From the NCBI GenBank assembly GCA_949297715.1, contig CASFTJ010000002.1, forward strand, positions 235,043-299,042: a stretch of DNA of 64,000 bases, read 5' to 3'. The position numbers and the translations under genes are program-made. The stretch comes from an uncultured bacterium. Its GTDB lineage: Bacteria > Cyanobacteriota > Vampirovibrionia > Gastranaerophilales > Gastranaerophilaceae. Of the stretch, positions 27,063 through 36,322 are shown one piece after another. Positions within the stretch are counted from its first letter, which is position 1; each line of letters starts with the position of its first letter. The notes under the pieces were generated by a model that was not told the DNA's origin, made no database searches, and worked only from the letters and a program-made list of their open reading frames with translations.

Positions 27063-27749
27063 ATGGTTGATGGAATTTCAACAGAACAGGCTGTGATTAA
27101 TCAGGTTATGGCTGCATTACCTGAAGTTAAGTCTAAGAAAGAATATACGCTTAATTATGGTGATTCTTTATGGGATATTGCAAAGCGTGAATTGGGTGAT
27201 AAAAAACTTACCAATCGAGAAATAAGAGATTATATGCTTCTGATTGCAAAGTTAAATAATCTTACAACTGTCGAAAAAATGAATGGTCTTTACGCAAATC
27301 AAAAAATTTATTTACCTTTAGATATTGCAGGAAAAAAAATTAATGATCCGCAAGCTCGAACTGATCTTGAAAAATCGGTAGATAATGTTATAAATATTTT
27401 GCAAAATGATAAGACGATTTATGTAAGAAAGGCAACTCCGGATTTTATAAATTTATACCATATATTTCATAAAAAAGCTTTTACAACAGGATATCCGCCA
27501 CTAGAAAGTTATCTTCTTTGTTTTTCATTAGATAAGAATGACAAAATCAAAAGTGTTGCAATAGACGATGTTGAAAACTTAAATCATATTAGTTTGGATT
27601 ATGAGATAGATGCTAATGGGAAAACTAAAACAAATATCTATCCGAAACCTCCTGTTCAACAACTGAAACAAGAAGATAAAGAGGCATTGTTTAAAGAAAT
27701 TTATAACCAATATGAAAACTATAAGAAAAATCCGCAAAGATTTTATTGA
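27063..27749 (+). CDS. LysM-domain protein
   Basis: 228 residues from the ATG at 27063 (GGAAAAAGGAAT upstream). One LysM-like domain at about 20-80: EYTLNYGDSLWDIAKREL, then LNNLTTVEKMNGLYANQKIYLP. LysM binds peptidoglycan or chitin-type glycans. No signal peptide, so export would need another route. The rest is unrecognised, with Lys/Asp-rich beta-type sequence and a Pro/Gln-rich tail. Confidence 0.78.
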   Translation: MVDGISTEQAVINQVMAALPEVKSKKEYTLNYGDSLWDIAKRELGDKKLTNREIRDYMLLIAKLNNLTTVEKMNGLYANQKIYLPLDIAGKKINDPQARTDLEKSVDNVINILQNDKTIYVRKATPDFINLYHIFHKKAFTTGYPPLESYLLCFSLDKNDKIKSVAIDDVENLNHISLDYEIDANGKTKTNIYPKPPVQQLKQEDKEALFKEIYNQYENYKKNPQRFY

Positions 27750-27961
27750 TTATTGTAATATTCAATAGCTTCCTGACGTTTTTTTTGAATATCATCAATC
27801 ATTTCATTAGCTTTATCTTCTGCGCTTTCGTAATTTATGGAAGAGTTGTTTAAATTGGTGCCGGAAGTAGATTTAAGCATCGGAAGTGTCATTACGGCGA
27901 TTAATCCTATAATTAGAATGGTAATCAGCATACCGATAGCACCAAATGCTGGTTTTAGCAT
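27743..27961 (-). CDS. Small membrane protein with pilin-like helix
   Basis: 72 residues. The N-terminal helix AIGMLITILIIGLIAVMTLP closely resembles the hydrophobic helix of the pilins in this window (IGIIGIIAAMTLP), but the prepilin cleavage site and Glu5 are missing. The C-terminal half is charged and helical (ANEMIDDIQKKRQEAIEYY). Overlaps the upstream gene by seven bases and is the last gene of the operon with rng. Confidence 0.65.
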   Translation of the reverse strand: MLKPAFGAIGMLITILIIGLIAVMTLPMLKSTSGTNLNNSSINYESAEDKANEMIDDIQKKRQEAIEYYNNQ

Positions 27962-28356
27962 AATTTGTTCCTTTTTATGTAGAGGCTAACGGCTTCTTCT
28001 ACTGTTTCTGGCGTGTTAAGCGCATCATCAGGATTGTTCGGCTCAAATAGCTTTTTATCAACAAAAAATTTGTTGTAAATTGTAAGTCCTAAGAAAATTA
28101 CAATTGAAGAAAGGGCAACTCCACCCATTGCAATAAGAAACTTTGCGATTGCATCTGATTTGCTTTGTTCCGCTGTTTGAGCTGCGTTTGCTGCCGTGGG
28201 TGCAACTGTTGCTGCTGCATCAGGAATTTTGTCTGCAACGGTTGACGGATCACAAAATCCTGCCTGAGCTGCAATAACTGTTATTATTGCAGCTAAAAGC
28301 ATTATTGAAAATATTTTTAAATAAGTTTTATGTTGGAGTTTCAATTTTTTCCTCAT
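27955..28356 (-). CDS. Small membrane protein in the rng operon
   Basis: 133 residues. Signal-like N-terminal helix (FSIMLLAAIITVIAAQAGF), an Ala/Thr-rich linker, a second helix (IAMGGVALSSIVIFLGLTIY) and a short charged tail with TVEEAVSLYIKRNKL. Overlaps the end of the RNase gene by 29 bases, so it is translationally coupled. Unrecognised; possibly a membrane anchor or partner for the RNase or for the next small membrane protein. Confidence 0.68.
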   Translation of the reverse strand: MRKKLKLQHKTYLKIFSIMLLAAIITVIAAQAGFCDPSTVADKIPDAAATVAPTAANAAQTAEQSKSDAIAKFLIAMGGVALSSIVIFLGLTIYNKFFVDKKLFEPNNPDDALNTPETVEEAVSLYIKRNKLC

Positions 28357-30265
28357 TTGTTTTTTTAGTTCTGCTTTTTTTAGAAGATCCGCGATTTGGA
28401 CGACGTGACTTTTTAGGTGCTTCTTCTGTAGCCGTTTCTGCTGTCACTTCCGGTTTTGGTTCGGCTGCGGGTGCTTCTTTTATTGTTTCTGCCTGAACTT
28501 CAGGCTGACTTAATTGAGCTTCAGCCTCTTGCTTTTTATTTCTTTTACCTCTGATTTTTTTAGTCCGCTTTTCTTGTTTTGCAGGCTGCGGGGCTGGTGT
28601 TTGTTCTGACGGTTGTTTCACTTGCGCGGCAGATTCTTGTGTCTGTTCCGCTTCAATTACAGGCTTAAATTCTTCCTCAGGTTTCAGAACGGTTTCTGCT
28701 GTCGGAAGGCTTTCATTAGACTTGATTTCTGCCTGAATTTCTGCCGTTTGTTCACGTTCCTGACGGTCAAATTTTTTGCGTCTGTTCTTTTGTTTTTTAT
28801 TATTTTCGCGCTTTTCAACCTCTTGAACTGCTGTTTGAGCCGGATTTTCAACTTCTATTGAAGGCTGAATCGGCTGTTGTGTTTCCGGTTGCGGCATTGC
28901 TTCCTGTTGTGGCATTTGCTGATTTTTATTTTTGTTATTATTATTGTTATTTTTCTTGAAGTTTGTTACAGGAAGCTTAAGTTTTGCGGCTTTTGCTCTG
29001 TATTCGCCTTCTGCTGTCGGAGTTGCAAAGTTAAAGTCAATTACCGAGCAGCCTGTGCCTTGACAGTGCGGGCATTTTTTCGTAAATATTTCCGCAAGAC
29101 TTTGGCCTTGGCGGTGGCGTGTAAGCTCTACTAGCCCTAAGTCTGAAAGCTGTCCTACTTGAGGTTTAGCTTTATCAGGCTCAAGTGCTATTTCCAATTC
29201 TTCCATAATGGCAAGTTTATCTGCGCGGGATAGCATATCAATAAAGTCTATGATAATCATACCGCCGATGTTTCTGAGTCTTAATTGGCGTGCAATTTCA
29301 TGAACCGCTTCAATATTTGTTTTTAAAATAGTTTCATCCTGTGTTGCAGAGCTTACAAATTTACCGCTGTTTACATCAATTACGGTAAGTGCTTCTGTCT
29401 GCTGGATAAACAGGTAGCCGCCGGAGGGCATATTTACTTTTATATTTAAAGCGGCTTTTATTTCTTTATGGATATCCATTGCAACAAGCAGCGGTTCTGT
29501 GCCTTTGTATAAAGTGACATCAATATTTTTATTCATGTGCCAGTTTTGCAGAAGGTTTTGAACTCTGTTCATTGCAAATGCCGTATCGACTATAATTTCT
29601 TTTGTGTCTTCAGTGCAGGCTTCTCTTATTACACGATAAAGAAGATCCTGATCTCTGTATAAAAGATTTGGAGGAGTCATTGTTTCTGCTGCTGTTATAA
29701 TATTGTTCCATTTTTCAAGCAGAATTTCCAAATCCTCCTGAATGTCGGCTTCACTTTGACCTTCGGCTTCGGTTCTTATGATAACCCCGACTCCGACAGG
29801 TTTTATAAGATTCATTATTGCTTTCAGTCTTGCGCGTTCTCTTGAGTTTTCAATCTTTTTAGAAACGCTGACTCCCGGCTCATAAGGCATTAAGACCAAA
29901 AATCTTCCCGGAAGACTTATTTGAGTCGTAACTCTTGGACCTTTATGTCCTGTGGGTTCTTTTACGACCTGAACGATGAGTCTTTGTTTGGGGGAAAGTT
30001 TTTCTTTCAAGCTTCCTTTTCCCATAACGTCCTGAGCGTGAAGAAATCCCATTTTATCGGTTCCGACATTTACAAACGCCGCATCTATACTTGGCAAAAT
30101 ATTGTCTACAGTTGCCAAATAAACATCGCCTAATAAAACTTCGCCTCTATGGATAAAGAAATCCGTAACTTTTTTACCTTCTAAAACAGCCGCAATGTTA
30201 TCACGCTCTGCTATAACTATCTTTTTAGGTGCGGGCTGTGTTGCATTGTTGTTTTTGTTGTTCAT
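28328..30265 (-). CDS. rng: Ribonuclease E/G family endoribonuclease
   Basis: 645 residues. Catalytic half 1-420: S1 domain with FIHRGEVLLGDVYLATVDNILPS and FVNVGTDKMGFLH, RNase-H-like and DNase-I-like regions with IDVNSGKFV and IIDFIDM providing the metal-binding Asp residues, and the zinc-link CPHCQGTGCS. The last 210 residues are disordered, Gln/Glu/Pro-rich and end in a basic Lys/Arg tail, a possible RNA- or protein-docking arm. Processes rRNA and initiates mRNA decay. Lies 20 bases after the radical SAM gene, a pairing known in other bacteria. Confidence 0.92.
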   Translation of the reverse strand: MNNKNNNATQPAPKKIVIAERDNIAAVLEGKKVTDFFIHRGEVLLGDVYLATVDNILPSIDAAFVNVGTDKMGFLHAQDVMGKGSLKEKLSPKQRLIVQVVKEPTGHKGPRVTTQISLPGRFLVLMPYEPGVSVSKKIENSRERARLKAIMNLIKPVGVGVIIRTEAEGQSEADIQEDLEILLEKWNNIITAAETMTPPNLLYRDQDLLYRVIREACTEDTKEIIVDTAFAMNRVQNLLQNWHMNKNIDVTLYKGTEPLLVAMDIHKEIKAALNIKVNMPSGGYLFIQQTEALTVIDVNSGKFVSSATQDETILKTNIEAVHEIARQLRLRNIGGMIIIDFIDMLSRADKLAIMEELEIALEPDKAKPQVGQLSDLGLVELTRHRQGQSLAEIFTKKCPHCQGTGCSVIDFNFATPTAEGEYRAKAAKLKLPVTNFKKNNNNNNKNKNQQMPQQEAMPQPETQQPIQPSIEVENPAQTAVQEVEKRENNKKQKNRRKKFDRQEREQTAEIQAEIKSNESLPTAETVLKPEEEFKPVIEAEQTQESAAQVKQPSEQTPAPQPAKQEKRTKKIRGKRNKKQEAEAQLSQPEVQAETIKEAPAAEPKPEVTAETATEEAPKKSRRPNRGSSKKSRTKKTNEEKIETPT

Positions 30266-30285
30266 AAAAAATCCTTTGCTTAAAC

Positions 30286-32829
30286 CTATAACTCTCTGTT
30301 GTTTTCGTCAAAGAACCTTGTTCGTGTGATGTCTGTTTTTACATCCGGTGCGATAAGCTCCATAAGCACATCTGCTCTCAGCGACGGTATTCCGCCTTCA
30401 AGGTTCTGACCGGTTTTTAAAATTATGAATAGACTGTTTCCGTCAAATTTGTATGACTTTATGCACGGTTTTATGTCTATTTTTTTAATTAAACCTTTTT
30501 TGTTTTTCTTCTCAATAAATATTTCCTGAGAATTCAAAACTCTGTTTGTATTATACTTAAAATTTTCAAAATCGTAAAGGGTATTATCAAAAAGTTTGAC
30601 TTCATATTCCGCCCAAAATACTGTTGTATCAATGGATTTCGAAGCTTTATCTATTTTTACAATACTTAGTATTTTTGAGCCTGCGGGAAGCGAAGATTCC
30701 AACTTTTGTTTGATAATATCCGTTGATAAATCTTCATAAAGCTCAATGTCGACAAATTCACATATACTTTGTGCAAACAGTGGAAGTGCAACCCCCATAG
30801 AAACCTTCATTGTCGGATTAAAGCCTTGTGAGTATGCGATATTTAATCCGCTTCTGGATAGAACTTTTAAGAAGGTATTCTGCCAGTCAAGGTGCGAAAA
30901 ATACCTTAAAATCCCTGTTTTGGTAAGCTTAATCCTGTATTTATAAACTTCTCTTTTGTCAGTTTCTCTTGTGTGAGGGTCGATAGGTTTTAATTCAAGT
31001 TTTTGCGCTTTATCTGAAGCTTTAAACGTTGGAGCAAGAATTTTTCGGGTTTTTAAATTTTTGCACACTCCGCAATTAACACAGCCTTTTTCGCAGGTTG
31101 GAACGATGTGGGAAGTGCTTGCTTCGGTATTTATAGTTTCAGGAACCGAAAGTGCTTTTTTATATTCTTCTTTAAACCATTCTTTATCCACTCCGATATT
31201 TATGAAATCCCAAGGGAGAGGCATTTCTGTGTTATAATTCTTTTCTGCAAGCTCTTGAAGCGCAATTCCGCATTCTTCTGCTGTTTGGTGCCAGATATTT
31301 TTATCAAAATACTCTCCCCAAGCATCAAGATAGCAGCCTTTTTTATAGAGTGCTTCAATGTATCTGCAAAGACTCCTGTCACCTCTTGTTAATACAACTT
31401 CCAGTCTTGAAACAAATTTGTCGTGGTAATTGATTTTTACACCTTTAAGGTGTGAAGTTTTTTCTTTTAAATAGTTTATGTGTTCCGTAACTTTATCCAA
31501 ATTCATCTGACCGTGCCATTGGAACGGGGTGAAGGGTTTCGGGACAAAAATTGACAGCGTGCAGGTTATATCAAGTCCGTGGTTTAGACCTTTTTCTTTT
31601 TTTATAAGTTTTGCACGGTATTTTATTTTGGATAAGAGTTCTGCCATCTCGTCCATATCTTTTAAGGTTTCGGTCGGAAGCCCGCAGATGAAATACAATT
31701 TAACTTTTGACCAGCCGTTTTCGTAGAGAGTCAAAATCGCATTCAAAATCATATCTTCCGTAATGTTTTTCTTGATGACATCACGTAACCTTTGTGAACC
31801 TGCTTCAGGGGCAAGTGTCATTGTGGATTTTCTGACACTTTGGACAAGATTTGCAAGTTCAAGATTAAATCCGTCTATCCTTTGGCTTGGAAGCGAAACG
31901 GATATTTTCTTTTCGTTAAAATCTACTGCAAGCTCTTTTATAACTTCGTTAATATTGGAATAATCGTTAGATGACAGAGAAAGAAGCGAATATTCATCAT
32001 AACCTGTATTTTCTACAAGTTCTTTAGAAATTTTTATAATATCTTCGGCACTTCGTTCTCTAATCGGAAGATTTACGTGCCCGGGCTGGCAAAATCTGCA
32101 CATTCTGCCGCAGCCCCTTCTTATTTCTACTATTGCTCTGTCGTGAACTGATGATGAAAACGGTATCGGATAAGATTTTAAGGCAGTTTCGTAATTTAAT
32201 TGCGCAATTCTTTTTGTGACATTTTTTGAATAATCCGAACACCAGACTCCATCGATTTTTGCAAGCTCTTTAATCCTTTCGGCTCTTGCAAGACCTTTTG
32301 TTTCTTCAAGAACTTTGCAAACCTCAAGAATCGAATCTTCTCCGTCACCTATTAAAAATCCGTCTACAAAGTCGGCAATCGGCAAAGGATTATAAGCACA
32401 AGGCCCGCCAGCAAGAATTATCGGATGTTCGTCGGTTCTTTCGGAGTTTTTGTATGGAATTCCCGCCATATTAAGCATCTTCAAAATTGTCGGATATGCA
32501 AGTTCATATTGTATTGAAAACCCGACTGCATCAAAATCTTTAATTGCCTGTTTACTTTCAAGTGCATATAGAGGCTCCGGATTAAAGTCTGCTTCAGGGG
32601 CGTAGACTCTGTCCGCCATATAATCAGGATGTGAATTTACCTGATTGTAAAGCACTCTTAAACCTAAGTTGCTTATCCCGATTTCGTATTTGTCGGGGAA
32701 TGCAAAGGCAAACCTTACTTTTGATTTTTCAAAATCCTTGTTAAAGGATAAAAATTCGCCGCCTACATATTGGTATGGCTTTGTGCAATTATATAAACTT
32801 TCGTGATATTTTCTGAAAAAACAATCCAT
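30286..32829 (-). CDS. TIGR03960-type radical SAM protein fused to DUF2344
   Basis: 847 residues. N-terminal B12-binding-like domain (NLGLRVLYNQVNSHPDYMADRVY), radical SAM domain with the cluster motif CGRMCRFCQ inside EIRRGCGRMCRFCQPG, a ferredoxin-like CEKGCVNCGVCKN, and a C-terminal DUF2344 domain (YRIKLTKTGILRYFSHLDW, SQGFNPTMKVSMG). Fusion of both parts is the usual family form. Substrate unknown; conserved linkage to the RNase E/G gene suggests an RNA or ribosome role. No good Shine-Dalgarno, but no better start. Confidence 0.88.
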   Translation of the reverse strand: MDCFFRKYHESLYNCTKPYQYVGGEFLSFNKDFEKSKVRFAFAFPDKYEIGISNLGLRVLYNQVNSHPDYMADRVYAPEADFNPEPLYALESKQAIKDFDAVGFSIQYELAYPTILKMLNMAGIPYKNSERTDEHPIILAGGPCAYNPLPIADFVDGFLIGDGEDSILEVCKVLEETKGLARAERIKELAKIDGVWCSDYSKNVTKRIAQLNYETALKSYPIPFSSSVHDRAIVEIRRGCGRMCRFCQPGHVNLPIRERSAEDIIKISKELVENTGYDEYSLLSLSSNDYSNINEVIKELAVDFNEKKISVSLPSQRIDGFNLELANLVQSVRKSTMTLAPEAGSQRLRDVIKKNITEDMILNAILTLYENGWSKVKLYFICGLPTETLKDMDEMAELLSKIKYRAKLIKKEKGLNHGLDITCTLSIFVPKPFTPFQWHGQMNLDKVTEHINYLKEKTSHLKGVKINYHDKFVSRLEVVLTRGDRSLCRYIEALYKKGCYLDAWGEYFDKNIWHQTAEECGIALQELAEKNYNTEMPLPWDFINIGVDKEWFKEEYKKALSVPETINTEASTSHIVPTCEKGCVNCGVCKNLKTRKILAPTFKASDKAQKLELKPIDPHTRETDKREVYKYRIKLTKTGILRYFSHLDWQNTFLKVLSRSGLNIAYSQGFNPTMKVSMGVALPLFAQSICEFVDIELYEDLSTDIIKQKLESSLPAGSKILSIVKIDKASKSIDTTVFWAEYEVKLFDNTLYDFENFKYNTNRVLNSQEIFIEKKNKKGLIKKIDIKPCIKSYKFDGNSLFIILKTGQNLEGGIPSLRADVLMELIAPDVKTDITRTRFFDENNREL

Positions 32830-32876
32830 AATTCTTTGCTATTTATTTTTGTGTGGTGTGTTTTTGTAAAATTAAA

Positions 32877-33224
32877 TTATGCGGGATTATTTGGGAAATA
32901 CTTATCTATCTCAATAATCGTGCCGTCAAGCGTCTTATCTTCAAACGATTTTAAAAATCTGAAAAGTTCATCGTTCGGAACATCATAATTATACAAAACA
33001 ACTTCACCGTCAAGTTCCCTCATTACCCTCACAATGTAATGGCAGGTTTTGGAATATTTGATTAAATGTTCTTTGTTGAATATATTTCCGTTATGGTCTT
33101 TGTTGAGTTTTACATAGTTAAATCCGGCATAATACTTAACCTTTTCACCGGAAGGTACCGGCGGAAGTTCTTTATTGTGCCTTGAAAATATGTTTATAAC
33201 TTTACGGTTAATCTCGTCACTCAT
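32877..33224 (-). CDS. Unrecognised small protein
   Basis: 115 residues, predicted soluble alpha/beta, no known motif. Basic N-terminus (INRKVINIFSRHNKELPP), then beta-rich middle and acidic end (GTIIEIDKYFPNNPA). Same strand as the radical SAM operon 48 bases downstream; no strong Shine-Dalgarno. Confidence 0.6.
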   Translation of the reverse strand: MSDEINRKVINIFSRHNKELPPVPSGEKVKYYAGFNYVKLNKDHNGNIFNKEHLIKYSKTCHYIVRVMRELDGEVVLYNYDVPNDELFRFLKSFEDKTLDGTIIEIDKYFPNNPA

Positions 33225-33306
33225 AATATACAGTTTAATATGACAACGACCGGCATGGCTATATGTAAAGAAAATTGAAGATTAACGGCTTAAAATTTTT
33301 GCCAAA

Positions 33307-33612
33307 TTATTTGTTGTTTTCTTCTTTATTTTGTTCAATATATTCAATAACATCAAGAGCAAGCTGGCGTTGAATTTCAACAGGTGCGTGTTTTAGATAT
33401 TCCATTGCGTGAGAAACTCTGATATTTTTGTCGTACCATCTTCGCATAATGTAGTTGTATTGTTCGTCAAGCGACATTTCAAAATCTAAGTCTTTGAGTT
33501 TGTCGATAACGTAATCAGCGCAAATTGTCTGAATATTTTCGTCTGCTTTTTCCCACAAAGCTATAGCTCTGCTCATTGTTGCATCCACATCATACCAGCG
33601 TTTGAAATTCAT
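33307..33612 (-). CDS. Unrecognised small helical protein
   Basis: 101 residues, all-helical prediction, rich in Asp/Glu/Tyr/Trp (MNFKRWYDVDATMSRAIALW, then MRRWYDKNIRVSHAMEYL). The two RWYD segments near residues 5 and 52 suggest a duplicated helical unit. ATG preceded by GGGGGT. No function assigned. Confidence 0.65.
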   Translation of the reverse strand: MNFKRWYDVDATMSRAIALWEKADENIQTICADYVIDKLKDLDFEMSLDEQYNYIMRRWYDKNIRVSHAMEYLKHAPVEIQRQLALDVIEYIEQNKEENNK

Positions 33613-33672
33613 AAAACCCCCGTAAAATTTTTGCCTTACTCTTGTGTTTATATTATCATAAATTGTATAAAT

Positions 33673-33701
33673 TTGTTATAGTTTGTTTAAAGTAGTATAA
33701 T
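33673..33701 (+). promoter_or_regulatory. Promoter predicting a leaderless mRNA
   Basis: TTGTTA (33673-33678), 17-base spacer, perfect TATAAT (33696-33701). The ATG of the next gene begins at 33708, exactly where transcription would start; there is no Shine-Dalgarno. Confidence 0.6.
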
Positions 33702-33707
33702 CCTGTT

Positions 33708-34859
33708 ATGAAAAAGATAATTTCAGCAGTATTAATAAGTTCAATGTTTTTTACCTCGGCGGCATTTGCTGATCCTGTTTTTGAAGGTCATGCAGAATAC
33801 AGTGATCAGTACAAGCAGGAGGCAACAGAGCTTTTTACGGGGGAAGTTGAGCATCTTGAGCGTAAAGACATAATTAATATGACAGTTTCGCAGGTCTTGG
33901 ACGGAAGTATTAATATGGAGGGCGACGAGTTCTTTGCTGAAGTTACGAATGAAGTAAGCGGAGATAAAGGTGTGATAATTCCGAAAGGAACGATTGCGCA
34001 CGGTAAGATTACCCATTCTGGTGACCCGAAACGGATGGGCAGAGATGCTTGGCTTGAACTTTCTTTCGATTATCTTGTAACTCCTGACGGAAGAGAAATC
34101 CCGATTGAAGGTAAAATGACAACAAGGCTTCATCCTGCAGTTGAAACCACTAAAATTTTGGTGCAGGATGTCGGGTACACTGTTGCAGGAGGTGCAGTCG
34201 GCGGATTGGTGGCATTGAATTGGCTCGGATTAGAGGCTGCAATTGCTTCTCAAGGATATACTCTTGCCGGCGGTGCCGCTGTCGGTGGTGTAATCGGGCT
34301 TGGTATGGCTTTGATGAGAAAAGGTAACGAAGTCTTAATTGCTCCGGGGGATGAAATTCGGGTTAAAATTAATACGACGGTGCCTCTGCCTGTTTACAAA
34401 GATACAGCTTTAAAACAGCACGAAATATTTTATCCGGGACTTGATATAAGTATAAGTAATATTGAACACGAAGAAGATCCGTTCGGTGAATTAAACACAA
34501 TAACCATAACGGTTTTGATTTCAAATATGTCCGACAAGGATTTTTCGGGGCTTGATATGGCTTTGGTTAATGATTACAACAAGGTTTTTCGTCCGTCGAT
34601 TTTCGGGGATACCAAGATGATGTTCAGGAAAATTAATTCAGGTGACAAAATTTTAGGAAATATTTCGTTTACTGTTGATAATGTGAACAGAAGTTTTTGG
34701 CTTGCTTTCTTTGATAGAAGAAGCGGAACCGCTGTTACCAAAATTTCACTTGATAACGCTTACAGAAAACTTCCCGAAAAACAAAAGAAGAAAAATATTA
34801 AAAAAGCCAGACGTAAAACTAACTTTAAAAAAGAACCCGATCTTCTTGACGATATTTAA
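33708..34859 (+). CDS. Secreted protein with glycine-rich membrane segments
   Basis: 383 residues. Signal peptide KKIISAVLISSMFFTSAAFA with cleavage after AFA. A beta-rich domain follows (GVIIPKGTIAHGKITHSGDP, a pattern seen in TrbI/VirB10-like and other envelope proteins), then two Gly/Ala-rich helices near 150-205 (GGAVGGLVALNWLGLEAAIA, LAGGAAVGGVIGLGMALM), a second beta region, and a very basic C-terminus (KKKNIKKARRKTNFKK). Probably envelope-associated; no function assigned. The start sits at the predicted transcription start. Confidence 0.75.
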   Translation: MKKIISAVLISSMFFTSAAFADPVFEGHAEYSDQYKQEATELFTGEVEHLERKDIINMTVSQVLDGSINMEGDEFFAEVTNEVSGDKGVIIPKGTIAHGKITHSGDPKRMGRDAWLELSFDYLVTPDGREIPIEGKMTTRLHPAVETTKILVQDVGYTVAGGAVGGLVALNWLGLEAAIASQGYTLAGGAAVGGVIGLGMALMRKGNEVLIAPGDEIRVKINTTVPLPVYKDTALKQHEIFYPGLDISISNIEHEEDPFGELNTITITVLISNMSDKDFSGLDMALVNDYNKVFRPSIFGDTKMMFRKINSGDKILGNISFTVDNVNRSFWLAFFDRRSGTAVTKISLDNAYRKLPEKQKKKNIKKARRKTNFKKEPDLLDDI

Positions 34860-34934
34860 CAATTTTGTTTAAATTAATTCCTTTTGTGTTAAAATAAGTA
34901 AGTTGAAATAAGGTTTTTACGGAAGGGATATAAT

Positions 34935-36209
34935 ATGGCAAATAAAGTTGTTGTCGGCTCACAGTGGGGAGATGAAGGTAAGGCAAAGATTACAGATATA
35001 CTTGCGCATGACGCTGATTTGATTATCAGATATCAAGGTGGCTGTAATGCAGGGCACACTGTTGTTGCGGATAACAAAACTTTTAAATTCCATCTTATTC
35101 CGTCTGGAATTTTGTATAAAGGTAAAACCTGCTTTTTAGGTGCAGGAACTGTTATATTGCCTGAATTTTTTGAAAGCGAAGTAAATGATCTTATTGCAGA
35201 AGGTATAGATGTTTCAGGTTTAAAAATAAGCCCGCTGGCATCAATTACAATGCCATACCATACGGAAATTGACGGGTATTCCGAACAAACCGCAGGTAAA
35301 GGTAAAATCGGAACCACTAAAAAAGGCATCGGGCCTACTTACACCGATAAAGCCGCAAGAATCGGACTTAAGGTCGGTGATTTGTACAATCTAGAAACTT
35401 TAAATGAAAAACTTGATATAATTCTTCCGATAAAAAATAAAATGCTTGAAAAAGTTTACGGACTTCAGCCATATACAAAGGAATGCGTACTTTCTCTTTG
35501 CGAAAAGTATGCGCAGATTTTTAAACCTTACGTATGTTTTGACTGGCAAGAGATGCTCGAAAATTCCAGAAATAAAACGATTTTGTTTGAAGGCGCTCAA
35601 GGGGTTATGCTTGACGTAGATTATGGGACTTATCCTTTTGTAACTTCTTCAAATCCGATAGGCGGCGGGGCTGCTACAGGAAGCGGATACGGACCGACTA
35701 TGATTGATGAGGTTATAGGGGTTGCAAAGGCTTACGTGACAAGAGTCGGCGAAGGGCCATTTGTGACTGAGCTTACGGACGAAACAGGCGAAAAAATTCG
35801 CCAAATCGGGCATGAATTTGGTGTGACAACAGGCAGACCGCGTCGCTGCGGATGGTTTGATGCTGTTATTATGCGTTATTCTGTGCTTGTCGGCGGGTTA
35901 ACTTCAATTGCACTTACTAAAGCTGATGTTTTTGATACTTTTGATGAAATTAAAGTTTGTACAGCATATAAGGATACAAGAAACGGTCAAATTTATAAAA
36001 ATTATCCGACGGATGTGTTCATGCACAAATACTTAGAGCCTGTTTACGAAACTCATAAGGGCTGGAAATCTGATATTTCGCAAATTAGAGAGTATGAAAA
36101 ATTACCTGAAAATTGCAGAAAATATCTTGAAAGATTAGAAGAACTTCTTGGTGTTCCTGTTTCAATTGTGAGTGTGGGACCGGATAGAGAACAGACTATT
36201 TTTAAATAA
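34935..36209 (+). CDS. purA: Adenylosuccinate synthetase
   Basis: 424 residues, full length. Converts IMP, Asp and GTP to adenylosuccinate in AMP synthesis. Motifs: GSQWGDEGKAKITD at the N-terminus, NAGHTVV, GTTKKGIGPTYTDKAAR, FEGAQGVMLDVDYGTYPFVTSSN, TTGRPRRCGWFD. The GTP-binding loop reads GDEGKAK where most homologues have GDEGKGK, one Gly to Ala change. Start with GGAAGGGA. Monocistronic. Confidence 0.96.
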   Translation: MANKVVVGSQWGDEGKAKITDILAHDADLIIRYQGGCNAGHTVVADNKTFKFHLIPSGILYKGKTCFLGAGTVILPEFFESEVNDLIAEGIDVSGLKISPLASITMPYHTEIDGYSEQTAGKGKIGTTKKGIGPTYTDKAARIGLKVGDLYNLETLNEKLDIILPIKNKMLEKVYGLQPYTKECVLSLCEKYAQIFKPYVCFDWQEMLENSRNKTILFEGAQGVMLDVDYGTYPFVTSSNPIGGGAATGSGYGPTMIDEVIGVAKAYVTRVGEGPFVTELTDETGEKIRQIGHEFGVTTGRPRRCGWFDAVIMRYSVLVGGLTSIALTKADVFDTFDEIKVCTAYKDTRNGQIYKNYPTDVFMHKYLEPVYETHKGWKSDISQIREYEKLPENCRKYLERLEELLGVPVSIVSVGPDREQTIFK

Positions 36210-36322
36210 AAATTAATCCGCACTTCAAGCCTGATATGTTTTTCGGATATAAAAATTTACAAAGAGGCAATTTTTATTTTGCTTGTGTTTTTATTATCAT
36301 ATAAGTTAGGAAGGAAAAGTGT

